In this document: piece by piece, positions 49,392 to 58,369 of the stretch
Numbering within the stretch: position 1 is the first letter of the stretch
Layout: the number at the start of each line of letters is the position of its first letter
Assembly (NCBI RefSeq): GCF_014203125.1
Contig: NZ_JACHIH010000024.1
Span: 1 to 64,000 of the forward strand
Origin: Rhodopseudomonas rhenobacensis
GTDB lineage: Bacteria; Pseudomonadota; Alphaproteobacteria; Rhizobiales; Xanthobacteraceae
DNA length: 64,000 nucleotides
Direction of reading: 5' to 3'
The notes under the pieces: generated by a model
What the model saw: the letters and a program-made list of their open reading frames with translations, nothing else
Databases searched by the model: none
Told to the model about the DNA's origin: nothing
Position numbers and translations under genes: made by a program

Positions 49392-52300
49392 ATGGGTTTG
49401 AACCAAGGTGCGATCAGTCTCGATCAGAAATACACCCAGGGCTCGGGACATATCTTCCTCACCGGCATCCAGGCGCTGGTGCGGCTGCCGATGGCGCAGA
49501 TCCGCCGCGACCGCGCCATGGGCCTCAACACCGCCGGCTTCGTCACCGGCTATCGCGGCTCGCCGCTCGGCGGCTACGACCAGCAGCTGATCGCGGCGCG
49601 AAAACATCTCGAGCAGGTCAACGTCAAATTTCAGCCCGGCGTCAACGAAGACCTCGCCGCCACCGCGATCTGGGGCACCCAGCAGCTTAATCTGTCGCCC
49701 GGCGCGCGCCACGACGGCGTGGTCGGGATCTGGTACGGCAAGGGGCCGGGCGTCGACCGCTGCGGCGACGTGTTCCGCCACGCCAACGCGGCAGGCTCCG
49801 CCAAGCATGGCGGCGTGCTGTGCCTCGCCGGCGACGACCACGGCGCCAAATCCTCGACTGTGCCGCATCAATCCGACCACGCCTTCATGGCCGCCTTGAT
49901 GCCGTATCTCTACCCGTCGTCGATCCATGAGATCATCGAGATGGGCCTGCTCGGCATCGCGATGTCGCGCTATTCCGGTTGCTGGGTCGGCATGAAGGTG
50001 ATCACCGAAACGGTAGAGACCACCGCGGAGATCAACCTCAACGACGAGATGACGCCGTTCATCATCCCCGCCGATTTCGAAATGCCGCCGGGCGGATTGA
50101 ATCTGCGCTGGCCCGACGACCGTTACGACCAGGATCGCCGGCTGCAGGACTACAAGGGTTTTGCGGCGATCGCCTTCGCCCGCGCCAACCGGATCAACCG
50201 CGTCACCATGGATAGTCCGAACGCGCGGTTCGGCATCATGGCGTCGGGCAAGAGCTACGAGGACACCCGCCAGGCGCTGCGCGAACTCGGCATCACCGAA
50301 CAGGTCGCGGCGCGGATCGGGCTGCGGCTCTACAAGATCGGCATGCCGTGGCCGCTGGAGCCGCAGGGCGTGCGCGACTTCGCCCATGGGCTGGAAGAGA
50401 TCTTCGTCGTCGAGGAACGCCGCGAGATCGTCGAGAACCAGGTCAAGCAGGCGCTGTTCAACGCGCCGGACGGCGCGCGGCCGCGCATCGTCGGCAAGAT
50501 GGACGATCGCGACCATCGCTTCCTGCCGTTCGCCGACGAACTCAGCGTCGCCAAGGTGGCGACTTCGCTGGTCGACCGGCTGCTGGCGATGCAGATCGAT
50601 CCTGACATTGCGGCATTGCTGCGCGGAAAAGCGGACTGGTTTCACGGCCGCGAGGCCTCGCAGGTGCAGGCGGTGGTGCCGATCACCCGCACGCCGTATT
50701 TCTGCTCGGGCTGTCCGCACAATACCTCGACCAAGGTGCCGGAGGGCAGCCGCGCGCTGGCCGGCATCGGCTGCCATTTCATGACGCTGTGGATGGACCG
50801 CTCGACCTCGACCTTCACCCATATGGGCGGCGAGGGCGTGCCATGGACCGGCATCGCGCCATTCACCGATGAGCAGCACATCTTCGCCAATCTCGGCGAC
50901 GGCACTTACTTCCATTCAGGCAGTCTGGCGATCCGGCAGTCGATCGCATCGAAGGCCAACATCACCTACAAGATCCTTTACAACGACGCCGTGGCGATGA
51001 CCGGCGGGCAGCGCCACGACGGCGACCTGTCGCCGCAGCAGATCACCTTCCAGCTGCACAGCGAGGGGATCCGCGAGATCGTTCTGGTGTCGGAAAATCC
51101 CGACGCCTATCCGGCGGCCGACATCGCGCCGGGCACCAAGCTGGCGCATCGCGACGAACTCGACAGCGTGATGAAGACGCTGCGCGAGGTGAAGGGGGCG
51201 TCGGCGATCGTGTTCGTGCAGACCTGCGCGGCGGAGAAGCGTCGCCGCCGTAAACGAGGGACGCTGGAGGATCCGCAGCGCCGCGTGGTGATCAACGCCG
51301 CGGTCTGCGAAGGCTGCGGCGATTGCTCGGTGCAGTCGAATTGCATTTCGGTGGAGCCGTTGGAAACTCCGCTCGGCCGCAAGCGCACCATCAATCAATC
51401 GAGCTGCAACAAGGATTACTCCTGCCTGAAGGGCTTCTGTCCGTCCTTCGTCACCATCGAGGGCGGCCAATTGCGACGCCGCGCCCCGGTCGATCTCGCC
51501 GATCTCGGCGAACTGCCGGAGCCGGCCACGCTGCCCACGCTGGAGCAGCCCTACAATATCGCGGTCGGCGGCGTCGGCGGCACCGGCGTCTTGACGATCG
51601 GCGCACTGTTAGGGATGGCCGCGCATATCGAGGGCAAGGCGTCGATGATTCTCGACATGTCGGGGCTGGCGCAAAAAGGCGGCGCGGTGCTGAGCCACGT
51701 GCGGCTGTCCGGCAGCCCGGATGACGTCACCTGTTCGCGCATCGTCACCGGCACCGCGGATCTGTTGATCGTCGCCGACGAGGTGATGGCGATTTCCAAG
51801 GACACGCTGTCACTGTGCGAGCCCGGCCGCACCCACGGCGTGGTCAACACCCATCTGATCCCGATCGCGGATTTCATCCGCAACCGCGATTTCGATTTCC
51901 AGACCGGCAAGGTCAACGGCGTGCTGGCGGCGGCGCTGCGCAAGGATTCCGCCTTCATCGATTTCACCAAGGCGGCGGAAGCGCTGCTCGGCGATTCCAT
52001 CGCCACCAACATGATGATGATGGGCTTTGCCTATCAACGCGGGTTGTTGCCGCTGCAAGCCTCTTCGATCGAGCAGGCGATCGAGCTGAACGGCGTGTCG
52101 ATCAAGATGAACAGCCAGGCGTTCAAGCTCGGGCGGCTGGCGGCAGCCGATCCGGCGCGGCTCGCCGCGATGCTGCACGGCGCCGACGACACCGTGGCGG
52201 AAAAGACGCAGGACGAGATGTCGCTCGACGAGATCATCGCGCATCGCAGCGCGATGCTGACCGGCTACCAGAACGCCAAGCTCGCCGCGCGCTATCGCGC

Positions 52301-52883
52301 GCTGGTCGACCGGGTGCGTGCCGCGGCCGAGGGCGGCGGCTATGGCGACGCGTTGCCGCGCGCGGTGGCGATCAACTACGCCAAGCTGCTGGCCTACAAG
52401 GACGAGTACGAGGTGGCGCGGCTGTTGACCGACAAAGCCTTCGAACACAGCATCCGCGAGCGCTTCGAGGGCGAGTTCAAGGTCAACTTCCATCTGGCGC
52501 CGCCGATCCTGCCCGGGCTCGACGTCAGCGGTCGGCCGAAGAAGCGGCAATTCGGCGAGGCGATGCGGCCGCTGTTCAAGACGCTGGCGAAGCTGCGCTT
52601 CCTGCGCGGCACGCCGTTCGATGTGTTCGGCTATCACCCCGAGCGCAAGCTGGAACGCGACCTGATCGCCGGCTATGAGCGGGACATAGCCACCGTGCTG
52701 GAGCGGCTGTCGCCGCGCACCGCGTCGTTCGCGGTGGAGCTGTTGTCACTGCCGGATCGGATCCGCGGCTATGGCCCGATCAAGGAGAAGGCGGTGCAGG
52801 ACGCCAAGGCGCGCTACGCCGAACTCGCCCGCGAGATCGCCGATCCGCCGCCGCTGCCTTTGCCACAACTCGCCGCGGAGTAG
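49392..52883 (+). CDS. indolepyruvate ferredoxin oxidoreductase family protein (fused three-domain form)
   Basis: A 1163-residue 2-oxoacid:ferredoxin oxidoreductase that combines on one chain the parts that are separate IorA and IorB subunits elsewhere. It oxidatively decarboxylates aryl or branched pyruvates to acyl-CoA with ferredoxin. Residues about 1-420 are the pyrimidine-binding region (AGFVTGYRGSPLGGYD), about 430-620 the TPP-binding region (YFCSGCPHNTSTKVPEG, NDAVAMTGGQRHDG). Cys-rich segments CEGCGDCSVQSNC (from about 639) and CNKDYSCLKGFC may bind an iron-sulfur cluster. Residues about 720-900 are the gamma-like domain (GVGGTGVLTIGALLGMAA). The last about 260 residues (DUF6537-like) are typical of this long proteobacterial form. 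Confidence 0.92.
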   Translation: MGLNQGAISLDQKYTQGSGHIFLTGIQALVRLPMAQIRRDRAMGLNTAGFVTGYRGSPLGGYDQQLIAARKHLEQVNVKFQPGVNEDLAATAIWGTQQLNLSPGARHDGVVGIWYGKGPGVDRCGDVFRHANAAGSAKHGGVLCLAGDDHGAKSSTVPHQSDHAFMAALMPYLYPSSIHEIIEMGLLGIAMSRYSGCWVGMKVITETVETTAEINLNDEMTPFIIPADFEMPPGGLNLRWPDDRYDQDRRLQDYKGFAAIAFARANRINRVTMDSPNARFGIMASGKSYEDTRQALRELGITEQVAARIGLRLYKIGMPWPLEPQGVRDFAHGLEEIFVVEERREIVENQVKQALFNAPDGARPRIVGKMDDRDHRFLPFADELSVAKVATSLVDRLLAMQIDPDIAALLRGKADWFHGREASQVQAVVPITRTPYFCSGCPHNTSTKVPEGSRALAGIGCHFMTLWMDRSTSTFTHMGGEGVPWTGIAPFTDEQHIFANLGDGTYFHSGSLAIRQSIASKANITYKILYNDAVAMTGGQRHDGDLSPQQITFQLHSEGIREIVLVSENPDAYPAADIAPGTKLAHRDELDSVMKTLREVKGASAIVFVQTCAAEKRRRRKRGTLEDPQRRVVINAAVCEGCGDCSVQSNCISVEPLETPLGRKRTINQSSCNKDYSCLKGFCPSFVTIEGGQLRRRAPVDLADLGELPEPATLPTLEQPYNIAVGGVGGTGVLTIGALLGMAAHIEGKASMILDMSGLAQKGGAVLSHVRLSGSPDDVTCSRIVTGTADLLIVADEVMAISKDTLSLCEPGRTHGVVNTHLIPIADFIRNRDFDFQTGKVNGVLAAALRKDSAFIDFTKAAEALLGDSIATNMMMMGFAYQRGLLPLQASSIEQAIELNGVSIKMNSQAFKLGRLAAADPARLAAMLHGADDTVAEKTQDEMSLDEIIAHRSAMLTGYQNAKLAARYRALVDRVRAAAEGGGYGDALPRAVAINYAKLLAYKDEYEVARLLTDKAFEHSIRERFEGEFKVNFHLAPPILPGLDVSGRPKKRQFGEAMRPLFKTLAKLRFLRGTPFDVFGYHPERKLERDLIAGYERDIATVLERLSPRTASFAVELLSLPDRIRGYGPIKEKAVQDAKARYAELAREIADPPPLPLPQLAAE

Positions 52884-52902
52884 GGCGGGGCGACGGTTAC
52901 TT

Positions 52903-53012
52903 CGTCATTGCGAGCCGAGGTCGGCGCGTAGCGCCGAGCGCGAAGCGAAGCAATCCAGAGGCCACCTGCGCGGCCCTGGATTGCTTCGTCGCAAGAGCTC
53001 CTCGCAATGACG
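52903..53012. repeat. CATTGCGAG...GCAATCCAG palindromic repeat, full copy
   Basis: Ends CGTCATTGCGAG (52903-52914) and CTCGCAATGACG (53001-53012) are exact reverse complements; inner arms CGAAGCAATCC and GGATTGCTTCG also pair. Same class as 28782-28891. Confidence 0.85.
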
Positions 53013-53094
53013 CATTCGCGGTGGTCGTCCCTTGCCAAGTCTCCTCACGTGGGCGACAAAACCGCCAACTAAAAAAGCGCCCGAAGGAAACCTG

Positions 53095-53955
53095 ATGCCG
53101 CTCGACTACGATGCCGTGATGGGGCTGAAGCTGTTCGGCCAGAAATACGCCTGGACCGACCGCGAGGTGATGCTCTACGCCGTCGGCATCGGCATGGGCG
53201 CCGATCCGCTCGACGAGCGCGAACTGGCCTTCGTCAATGAGGCCACTTACACCGCGCGGCCGCTGCAAGTGGTGCCAAGCTTCGCCTCGGTGGCGGCCTG
53301 GGGCGCCTCGCCGGGGCCGATCGAGGTCAACCGGCTGCTGGTGGTCGACGGCGAGCGCGACATCACGTTCCACAAGCCGCTGCCGGCGGCGGCCGAGATC
53401 ACCGCGGACGTCAGCGTGGTCGGCGTTTACGACAAGGGCAAGGACAAGGGCGCGGTGATCATCCGCCAGACCGTGCTGCGCGACGCGCAGGGCGAAGCGC
53501 TGGCGACGCTGAAGGCCTCGCAATTCGCCCGCGGCGACGGCGGCTTCGGCGGTCCCTCCGAAGGCCAGCCCGAACCGCACCAGGTGCCTGAGCGCGCGCC
53601 GGATCGCATCATCGATATCGCGACGCGGCCGGATCAGGCGCTGCTGTATCGGCTGTGCGGCGACCGCAATCCGCTGCATTCCGACCCGGAATTCGCGCGC
53701 CGCGCCGGCTTTGCGCGGCCGATCCTGCACGGCATGTGCACCTACGGCATCAGCTGCCGCGGCATTTTGCAGACTTACGCCGATTACGATCCCACAGCGT
53801 TCCGTCAGCACGCCGCAAGGTTCTCCGCGCCGGTCTATCCCGGCGACACCGTGACAATGGAATTGTGGAAAGACGGCAACGTGATCTCGTTCCAGGCCAA
53901 GGTGAATGCGCGGGCCGTCACCGTGATCAAGAGCGGCAAGACCGTGCTGGGATAG
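53095..53955 (+). CDS. MaoC-family (hydratase 2 type) enoyl-CoA hydratase
   Basis: A 286-residue protein starting MPLDYDAVMGLKLFGQKYAW. It has the double hot-dog layout of hydratase 2: an N-terminal half-fold, then the catalytic half with YRLCGDRNPLHSDPEFARRA and FARPILHGMCTYG, in which Asp and His of the hydratase 2 motif are conserved. It hydrates trans-2-enoyl-CoA to (R)-3-hydroxyacyl-CoA. It follows the oxidoreductase after a repeat element, so cotranscription is uncertain. The frame upstream of this ATG (to 53032) is not supported. Confidence 0.9.
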   Translation: MPLDYDAVMGLKLFGQKYAWTDREVMLYAVGIGMGADPLDERELAFVNEATYTARPLQVVPSFASVAAWGASPGPIEVNRLLVVDGERDITFHKPLPAAAEITADVSVVGVYDKGKDKGAVIIRQTVLRDAQGEALATLKASQFARGDGGFGGPSEGQPEPHQVPERAPDRIIDIATRPDQALLYRLCGDRNPLHSDPEFARRAGFARPILHGMCTYGISCRGILQTYADYDPTAFRQHAARFSAPVYPGDTVTMELWKDGNVISFQAKVNARAVTVIKSGKTVLG

Positions 53956-54000
53956 TGCGGGAGCTTTGGCAAACGAACTTGCAACGTCGGCAGCGCGCTC

Positions 54001-54024
54001 CCTCTCCCCGCAAGCGGGGAGAGG
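54001..54024. repeat. CTCTCCCCGC hairpin repeat, single copy
   Basis: CCTCTCCCCGC-AA-GCGGGGAGAGG, an 11-bp perfect hairpin with a 2-base loop, the same unit as at both ends of 24070-24213. It lies 45 nt after the MaoC gene and could act as a termination hairpin. Confidence 0.85.
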
Positions 54025-54153
54025 TGAAGAGCCGCGCCGCGTCCGGGACACAGCGAAGCTTGCGAGATTTTCCGCGCCGAGGGTGATATTCAGAGTGCCG
54101 CGCGGTGGTTCTGAGGCCGGGCTCCCTTGACGCAACGAGATTAGAGGCACGTG

Positions 54154-55107
54154 ATGAAACTCACCCCCGCAGCCGCCGGCACATTTGCAATTGCGCCGAC
54201 GCCGTTTTTTGACGACGGCCGGATCGACGACGCCTCGATCGACCGGCTCAGCGATTTCTACACCGAGGTCGGTTGCGACGGCGTCACCGTGCTCGGGATT
54301 TTGGGCGAAGCGCCGAAGCTCGAGGCCGCCGAAGCCGAGGCGATCGCGCGACGTTTCGTCAAACGCGCGGAGAAGTTGCAGGTGATCGTCGGCGTCTCGG
54401 CGCCGGGCTTCGCGGCGATGCGCTCATTGGCGCGCGCCGCGATGGACGCCGGCGCTGCCGGCGTGATGATCGCGCCGCCGCCGAGCTTGCGCACCGACGA
54501 TCAGATCACCGGCTATTTCCGCCAGGCGGCGGAAGCGATCGGCGACGACATTCCCTGGGTGCTGCAGGATTATCCCTTGACGATCGGCGTGCAGATGACG
54601 CCTTCGGTGATCCGCAGAATCGTCATGGACAGCATTTCCTGCGTGATGCTGAAGCACGAGGACTGGCCCGGCTTGGAGAAGATCTCGACGCTGCGCGGCT
54701 TCCAAAAAGACGGCTCGCTGCGGCCGCTGTCGATCCTCACCGGCAATGGCGCGCTGTTTCTCGACTTCGAGATGGAGCGCGGCGCCGACGGCGCGATGAC
54801 CGGCTACGCCTTCCCGGAAATGCTGATCGACGTGGTGAAGCTGTCGCAGGGCGGCCAGCGCGACGCCGCGCATGACCTGTTCGACGCGCATCTGCCGCTG
54901 ATCCGCTACGAGCAGCAGCCCGGCGCCGGCCTCGCGGTGCGGAAATATATTCTGCAGAAGCGCGGCGTGATCGCCTCGTCGGCGCAGCGCAAGCCGGGCT
55001 CGGCGATCAGCGCTACCGCCAAGGCCGAGGTCGACTATCTGCTGTCGCGGGTGGCGCGGGTCGATCCGCGCGCCAATCTGCGGGCGCAGGCTGCCGCCGC
55101 CGAATAG
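54154..55107 (+). CDS. dihydrodipicolinate synthase (DapA)-family aldolase
   Basis: A 317-residue TIM-barrel aldolase/lyase starting MKLTPAAAGTFAIAPTPFFD. The Schiff-base Lys is Lys167 (CVMLKHEDWPG) and the catalytic Tyr is Tyr140 (VLQDYPL). The GxxGE motif is GILGE at 48-52. The barrel diverges from true DapA, so it more likely acts on another 2-oxo acid; the substrate is unknown. GTG one codon upstream (54151) is an alternative start. No lysine genes are adjacent. Confidence 0.88.
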   Translation: MKLTPAAAGTFAIAPTPFFDDGRIDDASIDRLSDFYTEVGCDGVTVLGILGEAPKLEAAEAEAIARRFVKRAEKLQVIVGVSAPGFAAMRSLARAAMDAGAAGVMIAPPPSLRTDDQITGYFRQAAEAIGDDIPWVLQDYPLTIGVQMTPSVIRRIVMDSISCVMLKHEDWPGLEKISTLRGFQKDGSLRPLSILTGNGALFLDFEMERGADGAMTGYAFPEMLIDVVKLSQGGQRDAAHDLFDAHLPLIRYEQQPGAGLAVRKYILQKRGVIASSAQRKPGSAISATAKAEVDYLLSRVARVDPRANLRAQAAAAE

Positions 55108-55267
55108 CCGAGGCCGCGACGGCGGCGGGCAAAACCGCTGTCGCCGCGGATCTCGCTGTGCGGAACGACCGTCCGCGTGGAAAGCCGCGCACCGATGCGC
55201 CGTGCCGGTTCCCCCCGGGCGGCAACTCGGCCTATATTGCGGCCAGCGGGAGAGCCACGAACCAGCC

Positions 55268-57952
55268 ATGGCATCGGTCATCGCAGCGTATCTGGAGCGC
55301 GCCAAGTCGGTTTCGCTGTCGATCCGTCAGCTGACGTTCGGCAGCTTTCTGCTGCTGCTGGCGATCATCGTCGCGACCTCGATCGCCAGCGTGGTGGCGT
55401 TGCGGCACATCGACGCCACCTTCGGCGAGTTGCAGCGGCTGCAGAGCGTCGACGAACTCGCCGAGGAAATCGAACGCAAGATGAGCGAAGTCCGGCTCGC
55501 GGCGCGCGACTTCGTCACCGATCCCGGCGGCCAGCCCGGCCGGGTGTGGGAGGCCACCTCCGCGCTCAACGCGCTGCTGAAAAAGACCCGGCTGGAGCTT
55601 GCGCCCGACCAGCAGGAGATGATCGACGGCGTCTCGGCGCGGCTGACCAAATATCGCGAGGGCATCGAGCGCATCACCGCGCTGATCCCGCGCCGCGCCG
55701 AGCTGATCGCCTCGGTGCCGCCGCTGCGCGATCAGTTCGAGGCCGCGGTCGATGCATTGCCCGATCGCGCGATGGCGGCTGACCTTTATCGCGAACGCAG
55801 CCGGATCGCCGCCTCGCTGTTGTCCAACGATCCGACCGGCGCGGAGCGGGCGGCGCTGAAGCTGCGCAGCCTCAGCGAAGGATCGCCGGCGTTGCGCGGC
55901 GCGACGTTGGACTATTCCGACGCCATCGTGTCGCTGGCCCGGGTGGAGCGCGACATCGTCGAGCTCGACAAGGAGGTGCTGGGCGGTGAAGGCCGGCAGA
56001 TCGGCCGCGTCACCGACCTGCTGCGCGATCTCACCGCGCGCCGCGGCCGCGTGCTGGCGAACGATTTCGCCCGCACCCTGGCCGAGGACAAATGGCAGAG
56101 CATCGTGTTCGGCACCGCGGGCGTGCTGCTCGGCATCCTCGCCGCCGCCTATGTGGTGCGGCGCACGGTGGGACCGCTGGCGGCGATCGCCGCGGCGATC
56201 CGCGCGCTCGCCGCCGGCGAGAAATACACCGCGATTCCGGCGATCGAGGTCGAGAACGAGATCGGCGACATCGCCCGCGCCGCCGAGGTGTTCCGCAGAA
56301 CCCTGGTCGACGCCGACGCCGCGCGCGAGGCCGCGCTGCACGCGCTGGCCGAACAGCGGCTGGCCGAGGAAAGCTATCGCAAACTGTTCGAGGGCTCGAT
56401 CGACGGCATCTACGTCACCACGCCCGAGGGCGCGCTCGTCAACGCCAATCCGGCGCTGGCGCGGATGATGGGCTACGAAACCCCAGCCGAACTGATCGCC
56501 CGGATCGGCGACATCGCCAACACCATCTACGTCAATCCGGCGACCCGCGCGCAGTATCGCCACATCATGGACCGCGACGGTTTCGTCCGCGAATTCGAGT
56601 ATCAGGCGCGGCGCCGCGACGGCGAGATCCTGTGGCTGTCGGACAGCGCCAGCACGGTGCGCGACGCCGACGGCAAGATTCTGCGTTACGAAGGCGCGGT
56701 ACGCGACATCACCGATCAGAAGCGCGCCGAACACGCCGTGGCGGAGGGCCGGCGGCTGCTGCAGCAGGTGATCGACACCGTGCCGGCGGTGATCAACGTC
56801 AAGGACACCCAGCTGCGCTACGTGCTGATGAACCGCTACATGTCGGGGGTATTCGGCATCGATCCGAAGGACGCCATCGGCCGCACCACCGCCGATCTGA
56901 TGGCGCGCTACGGCGAGCGCAAGACCGACGCCAACGACAAGCGCGTGCTGGCGACCGGCGACGGGCTCGGCTTCTACGAGGAGGAGTATGTCGATTGCAG
57001 CGGGGTAATGCGGCAGTGGCTGGTCAACAAGCTGCCGCTGCTCGATTCCCGCGGCGAGGTCGAACGCATCGTCACCGTGGCGCTCGACATCGGCGACCGC
57101 AAACGCGGCGAACTGGAAATGCGCAAGGCCAAGGATGCCGCCGAAGCCGCGCTGAAGAACCTGAAAGAAACCCAGAACTCGCTGATCGAAGCCGAAAAGC
57201 TCGCAGCGCTCGGCCGGCTGGTCGCCGGCGTCGCCCACGAGGTCAACAATCCGGTCGGCATCAGCCTGACGGTGGCCTCGTCGCTGGAGCGCAAGACCGC
57301 GCAGTTCACAGCCGAGGTCGAGCGCGGCAATCTGCGCCGCTCCAGCCTGACCGATTTTCTCGAGACCAGCCGCGACGCCGCGACGCAACTGGTCGCCAAT
57401 CTCAATCGCGCTGCCGAACTGGTGCAGTCGTTCAAGCAGGTCGCCGCCGACCGCAACTATTCCGACAAGCGGGTGTTCGATCTGGCCGATCTCACCGAGC
57501 AGGTGGTGATGAGTTTGAAGCCGGGCTTGCGCAAGCAGAACCTGGCGCTGTCGGTCGACTGCAAGCCGAACCTCACCATGAACAGCTTTCCCGGCCCCTA
57601 CGGCCAGGTGCTGACCAACCTGTTCTTCAACTCGATCTCGCACGCCTTCCCGAATGGCGACGGCGGCAAGGTCGAAATCAAGGTGCAGGAATCCGGCGAC
57701 GACCACGTCGAGATCCTGTTTGCCGACGACGGCTGCGGCATGACCCACGAGGTCCGGCGCCGCGCTTTCGATCCGTTCTTCACCACGCGGCGCGACCAGG
57801 GCGGCACCGGGCTCGGCCTGCATATCGTCTACAGCATCGTCACCAACCGGCTCGGCGGCCGCATCAGCCTGAACTCCGAGCCGGGCGCCGGCACCAAGGT
57901 GCGAATCGTGCTGCCGCGCGAAGCCCCGCAGGAGGCCGACGCGCGCGGCTGA
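55268..57952 (+). CDS. membrane PAS-PAS sensor histidine kinase
   Basis: An 894-residue hybrid-free sensor kinase. Membrane segment 1 (about 20-42) and segment 2 (about 280-298) flank a helical periplasmic region of some 235 residues; a HAMP domain follows (about 300-355), then two PAS domains (about 375-500, with ESYRKLFEGSIDGIYV, and about 502-620, with DTVPAVINVKDTQLRYV). The dimerisation helix has VAGVAHEVNNPVGI with phospho-acceptor His657; the ATPase domain has N-, G1- and G2-boxes (ADDGCGMT, GGTGLGLHIV). No response-regulator gene is adjacent, so the partner is encoded elsewhere. The start is preferred to 22 codons upstream. Confidence 0.92.
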   Translation: MASVIAAYLERAKSVSLSIRQLTFGSFLLLLAIIVATSIASVVALRHIDATFGELQRLQSVDELAEEIERKMSEVRLAARDFVTDPGGQPGRVWEATSALNALLKKTRLELAPDQQEMIDGVSARLTKYREGIERITALIPRRAELIASVPPLRDQFEAAVDALPDRAMAADLYRERSRIAASLLSNDPTGAERAALKLRSLSEGSPALRGATLDYSDAIVSLARVERDIVELDKEVLGGEGRQIGRVTDLLRDLTARRGRVLANDFARTLAEDKWQSIVFGTAGVLLGILAAAYVVRRTVGPLAAIAAAIRALAAGEKYTAIPAIEVENEIGDIARAAEVFRRTLVDADAAREAALHALAEQRLAEESYRKLFEGSIDGIYVTTPEGALVNANPALARMMGYETPAELIARIGDIANTIYVNPATRAQYRHIMDRDGFVREFEYQARRRDGEILWLSDSASTVRDADGKILRYEGAVRDITDQKRAEHAVAEGRRLLQQVIDTVPAVINVKDTQLRYVLMNRYMSGVFGIDPKDAIGRTTADLMARYGERKTDANDKRVLATGDGLGFYEEEYVDCSGVMRQWLVNKLPLLDSRGEVERIVTVALDIGDRKRGELEMRKAKDAAEAALKNLKETQNSLIEAEKLAALGRLVAGVAHEVNNPVGISLTVASSLERKTAQFTAEVERGNLRRSSLTDFLETSRDAATQLVANLNRAAELVQSFKQVAADRNYSDKRVFDLADLTEQVVMSLKPGLRKQNLALSVDCKPNLTMNSFPGPYGQVLTNLFFNSISHAFPNGDGGKVEIKVQESGDDHVEILFADDGCGMTHEVRRRAFDPFFTTRRDQGGTGLGLHIVYSIVTNRLGGRISLNSEPGAGTKVRIVLPREAPQEADARG

Positions 57953-58369
57953 TTGCTCGCGCGCTGGCGCGGACAAAACGTCGCGGCCGTTGACATTGAT
58001 GTGAAGGCGCGCGGCGTGTCGGCTTGACCTGCGTCAAAGGTTGCCGGTGCTCCCGCATTCTATGCTGCCGGTATTGCGGGCCACGGCGGAGACGGGCGAC
58101 GAAGAATTGATTGTGACGATCGTTGAGATCACCGCGCCCGCGCGCGCCGAGCGAACCTCACACTTCCCTCTGACCAGACGTCGTTGCGTGCCGCAACAGG
58201 GCTGCGGCGGTGGCGCTCTGTGCCGCGGCGGAACGCGGTGTCTTCCAAAATCCAATCATTGCCGCCCGCCAACGCCACGCGATGAAGCGGCCGATCGCGC
58301 GGCGACGCGTCGACGCCGATGCCGCCACACGGTGGTGCAGATCAACCAGAAAGGCACCAGGGACTTGCG
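57953..58369. other. 417-bp region with anaerobic promoter, upstream of torD
   Basis: No convincing gene, although one frame (58041-58373) stays open to the torD start; its Cys/Arg-rich product matches nothing I recognise. A FixK/FNR box and a -10 lie at 58024-58066. In Rhodobacter a pentahaem cytochrome gene (dorC) precedes the chaperone gene; nothing like it (no CxxCH haem motif) is left here. Confidence 0.55.
58024..58066 (+). promoter_or_regulatory. FixK/FNR-type box and -10 element upstream of torD
   Basis: TTGACCTGCGTCAA (58024-58037) has the dyad TTGA-N6-TCAA of FNR/FixK/AadR sites. TATGCT (58061-58066) is a plausible -10. The box centre to -10 centre distance is 33 bp, which places the box about -42 from the start point, the class II activator position. 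It suggests induction under low oxygen. Activity is inferred. Confidence 0.6.

Noticed and set aside
55232-57976. 914-residue minus-strand frame opposite the sensor kinase
   Set aside because: Shadow of the kinase gene; low-complexity His/Gln/Arg-rich with no recognisable domain.
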